Assembly (NCBI GenBank): GCA_017394475.1
Contig: JAFPYQ010000471.1
Coordinates: 1 to 5,142, forward strand
Length of the DNA stretch: 5,142 nt
Reading direction: 5' to 3'
Origin: Oscillospiraceae bacterium
GTDB lineage: Bacteria; Bacillota; Clostridia; Oscillospirales; Ruminococcaceae
The notes beneath the pieces were generated by a model. It searched no databases. It was given only the letters and a program-made list of their open reading frames with translations, and was not told where the DNA came from. Shown in pieces: positions 4,315 to 5,142 of this stretch (its first letter is position 1; each line of letters opens with the position of its first letter). Made by a program: the position numbers and the translations under genes.

Positions 4315-5142
4315 ATGTCCGATAACACCATATACATAGAAGGAACAGTCGATGAAGTCGTTTTCTGCAATGAGGAAAATGGCTATATCGTGCTGTATCT
4401 TGACTGTGACGGCGACCTTGAAACGGTAACGGGGGAGCTGGGTGTCATCGAAGAGGGAGAGGAGCTGAAGCTGGGGGGAAAATTCGTGGATCATCCCCGC
4501 TTCGGCAGGCAGTTCCGCGCGGCCACCTGTGAAAGGATGCTGCCCGCCACGGAGACCGCCATACTCAAATATCTTTCATCCGGCGCCATAAAGGGCATAG
4601 GCCCCTCCCTTGCCAAAAGGATAGTGGACGAATTCGGCACCGATGCCCTGGAGATAATAGAGAAGGAGCCCGCAAAGCTGGCTGCGGTAAAGGGTGTCAG
4701 CCCTTCAAGAGCCTCGGAGATACATGAGGAATTCATGCGCATCCACGGGGCACGGGCTCTGATGATATTCTTTGCGGGATTCGGCATCGCCCCCTCCTTT
4801 GCCATGAAGGCATGGAAGGTGTGGGGGCAGTTTGCGGAGGGTGTTATAAAGAATGACCCCTTCCGCCTCTGTGATGAGAACATAGGCCTTGATTTTGCCG
4901 CTGCCGACAGGATAGCGGATTCCCTCAGCATGGACAAGGAGTGCCCCGAAAGACTGACTGCGGGTGCCAGATGTGTGCTGGAGGACGATGCCTGCAACGG
5001 CAATACCTGTATGCTGCGGGAACAGTTCATATATGAAGCGGCTGATTTCCTCGGGGTGCCTTCCGACAAGGTGAGCGCCCATCTTGATGAATGTCTTGAA
5101 AATGAGACCCTTTCGGAGTTCATCAAGGAAAAGGACGGGAAG
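4315..5142 (+). CDS. recD2: RecD2-type ATP-dependent DNA helicase (N-terminal part)
   Basis: The first 276 codons of a gene that leaves the window at its right edge; RecD2 proteins are usually over 700 residues. RecD2 is a 5'-to-3' superfamily 1B helicase found in bacteria lacking RecBC and contributes to DNA repair and replication fork progress. The visible part is its non-helicase N-terminal region: a beta-rich OB-like segment (5-75, with GTVDEVVFCNEENGY and a FGRQF motif), two helix-hairpin-helix units (AIKGIGPSLAKRIVDEFG at 91-108 and LAAVKGVSPSRASEI at 122-136), and NDPFRLCDENIGLDFAAADRIA (180-201), which corresponds to the family's DPY-L...IGF-ADKIA block. Walker A and the other helicase motifs lie beyond the window. 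The ATG at 4315 is the only good start, since an in-frame stop lies at 4294-4296. Its ribosome binding site (TGAGAT, 4304-4309) is weak. It probably belongs to the mltG-trhP operon, 65 bases after trhP, subject to the intervening hairpin. Confidence 0.93.
   Translation, partial: MSDNTIYIEGTVDEVVFCNEENGYIVLYLDCDGDLETVTGELGVIEEGEELKLGGKFVDHPRFGRQFRAATCERMLPATETAILKYLSSGAIKGIGPSLAKRIVDEFGTDALEIIEKEPAKLAAVKGVSPSRASEIHEEFMRIHGARALMIFFAGFGIAPSFAMKAWKVWGQFAEGVIKNDPFRLCDENIGLDFAAADRIADSLSMDKECPERLTAGARCVLEDDACNGNTCMLREQFIYEAADFLGVPSDKVSAHLDECLENETLSEFIKEKDGK

Noticed and set aside
4491..5126. 211-codon minus-strand frame opposite recD2
   Set aside because: It is Ser/Ala-rich antisense of a clear RecD2 coding sequence, with no motif or start signal.

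Overview
The window looks like ordinary housekeeping DNA from a clostridial Firmicute, most likely an Oscillospiraceae/Ruminococcus-type organism. The reasons are the moderate GC content, heavy use of ATA for isoleucine alongside GC-rich third positions elsewhere, sigma-A-type promoters with AT-rich spacers, and the gene families and neighbourhoods present. The taxonomic assignment is an inference from composition and gene order.

Layout. (1) 1-243, minus strand: the N-terminal 81 codons of ruvX (YqgF), running off the left edge, with a good promoter at 261-289. (2) 244-616: a divergent intergenic region. It holds three short inverted repeats (321-386), a possible 28-codon small ORF (458-544), a strong promoter (516-545) and a 5'-UTR hairpin. 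(3) 617-1144, plus strand: a 175-residue HD-domain metal-dependent phosphohydrolase of unknown substrate, closed by a textbook intrinsic terminator (1151-1178). (4) 1243-1271: a strong extended -10 promoter that starts a plus-strand operon. (5) 1329-3002: mltG, an endolytic murein transglycosylase with an unusually long acidic cytoplasmic tail containing a tract of only Asp, Glu, Gly and Tyr. (6) 2999-4249: a U32-family protein resembling YrrO/TrhP, coupled to mltG by an ATGA overlap. (7) 4250-4314: a long imperfect hairpin. (8) 4315-5142: the N-terminal third of recD2, running off the right edge.

How the genes relate. mltG and trhP are also close neighbours in Bacillus (yrrL-yrrM-yrrN-yrrO), so this is a conserved Firmicute neighbourhood linking peptidoglycan synthesis, tRNA wobble-uridine hydroxylation and DNA maintenance genes (ruvX, recD2). 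The O-methyltransferase gene (yrrM/trmR) that often lies between mltG and trhP is absent here.

I found no mobile element, CRISPR array, rRNA or tRNA. Nothing amounts to a clearly new biological system. The points most worth a second look are the acidic tyrosine-repeat tail of MltG with its N-terminal LLDDILNEYD segment, the small ORF and inverted-repeat cluster between ruvX and the HD gene, and the hairpin ahead of recD2.
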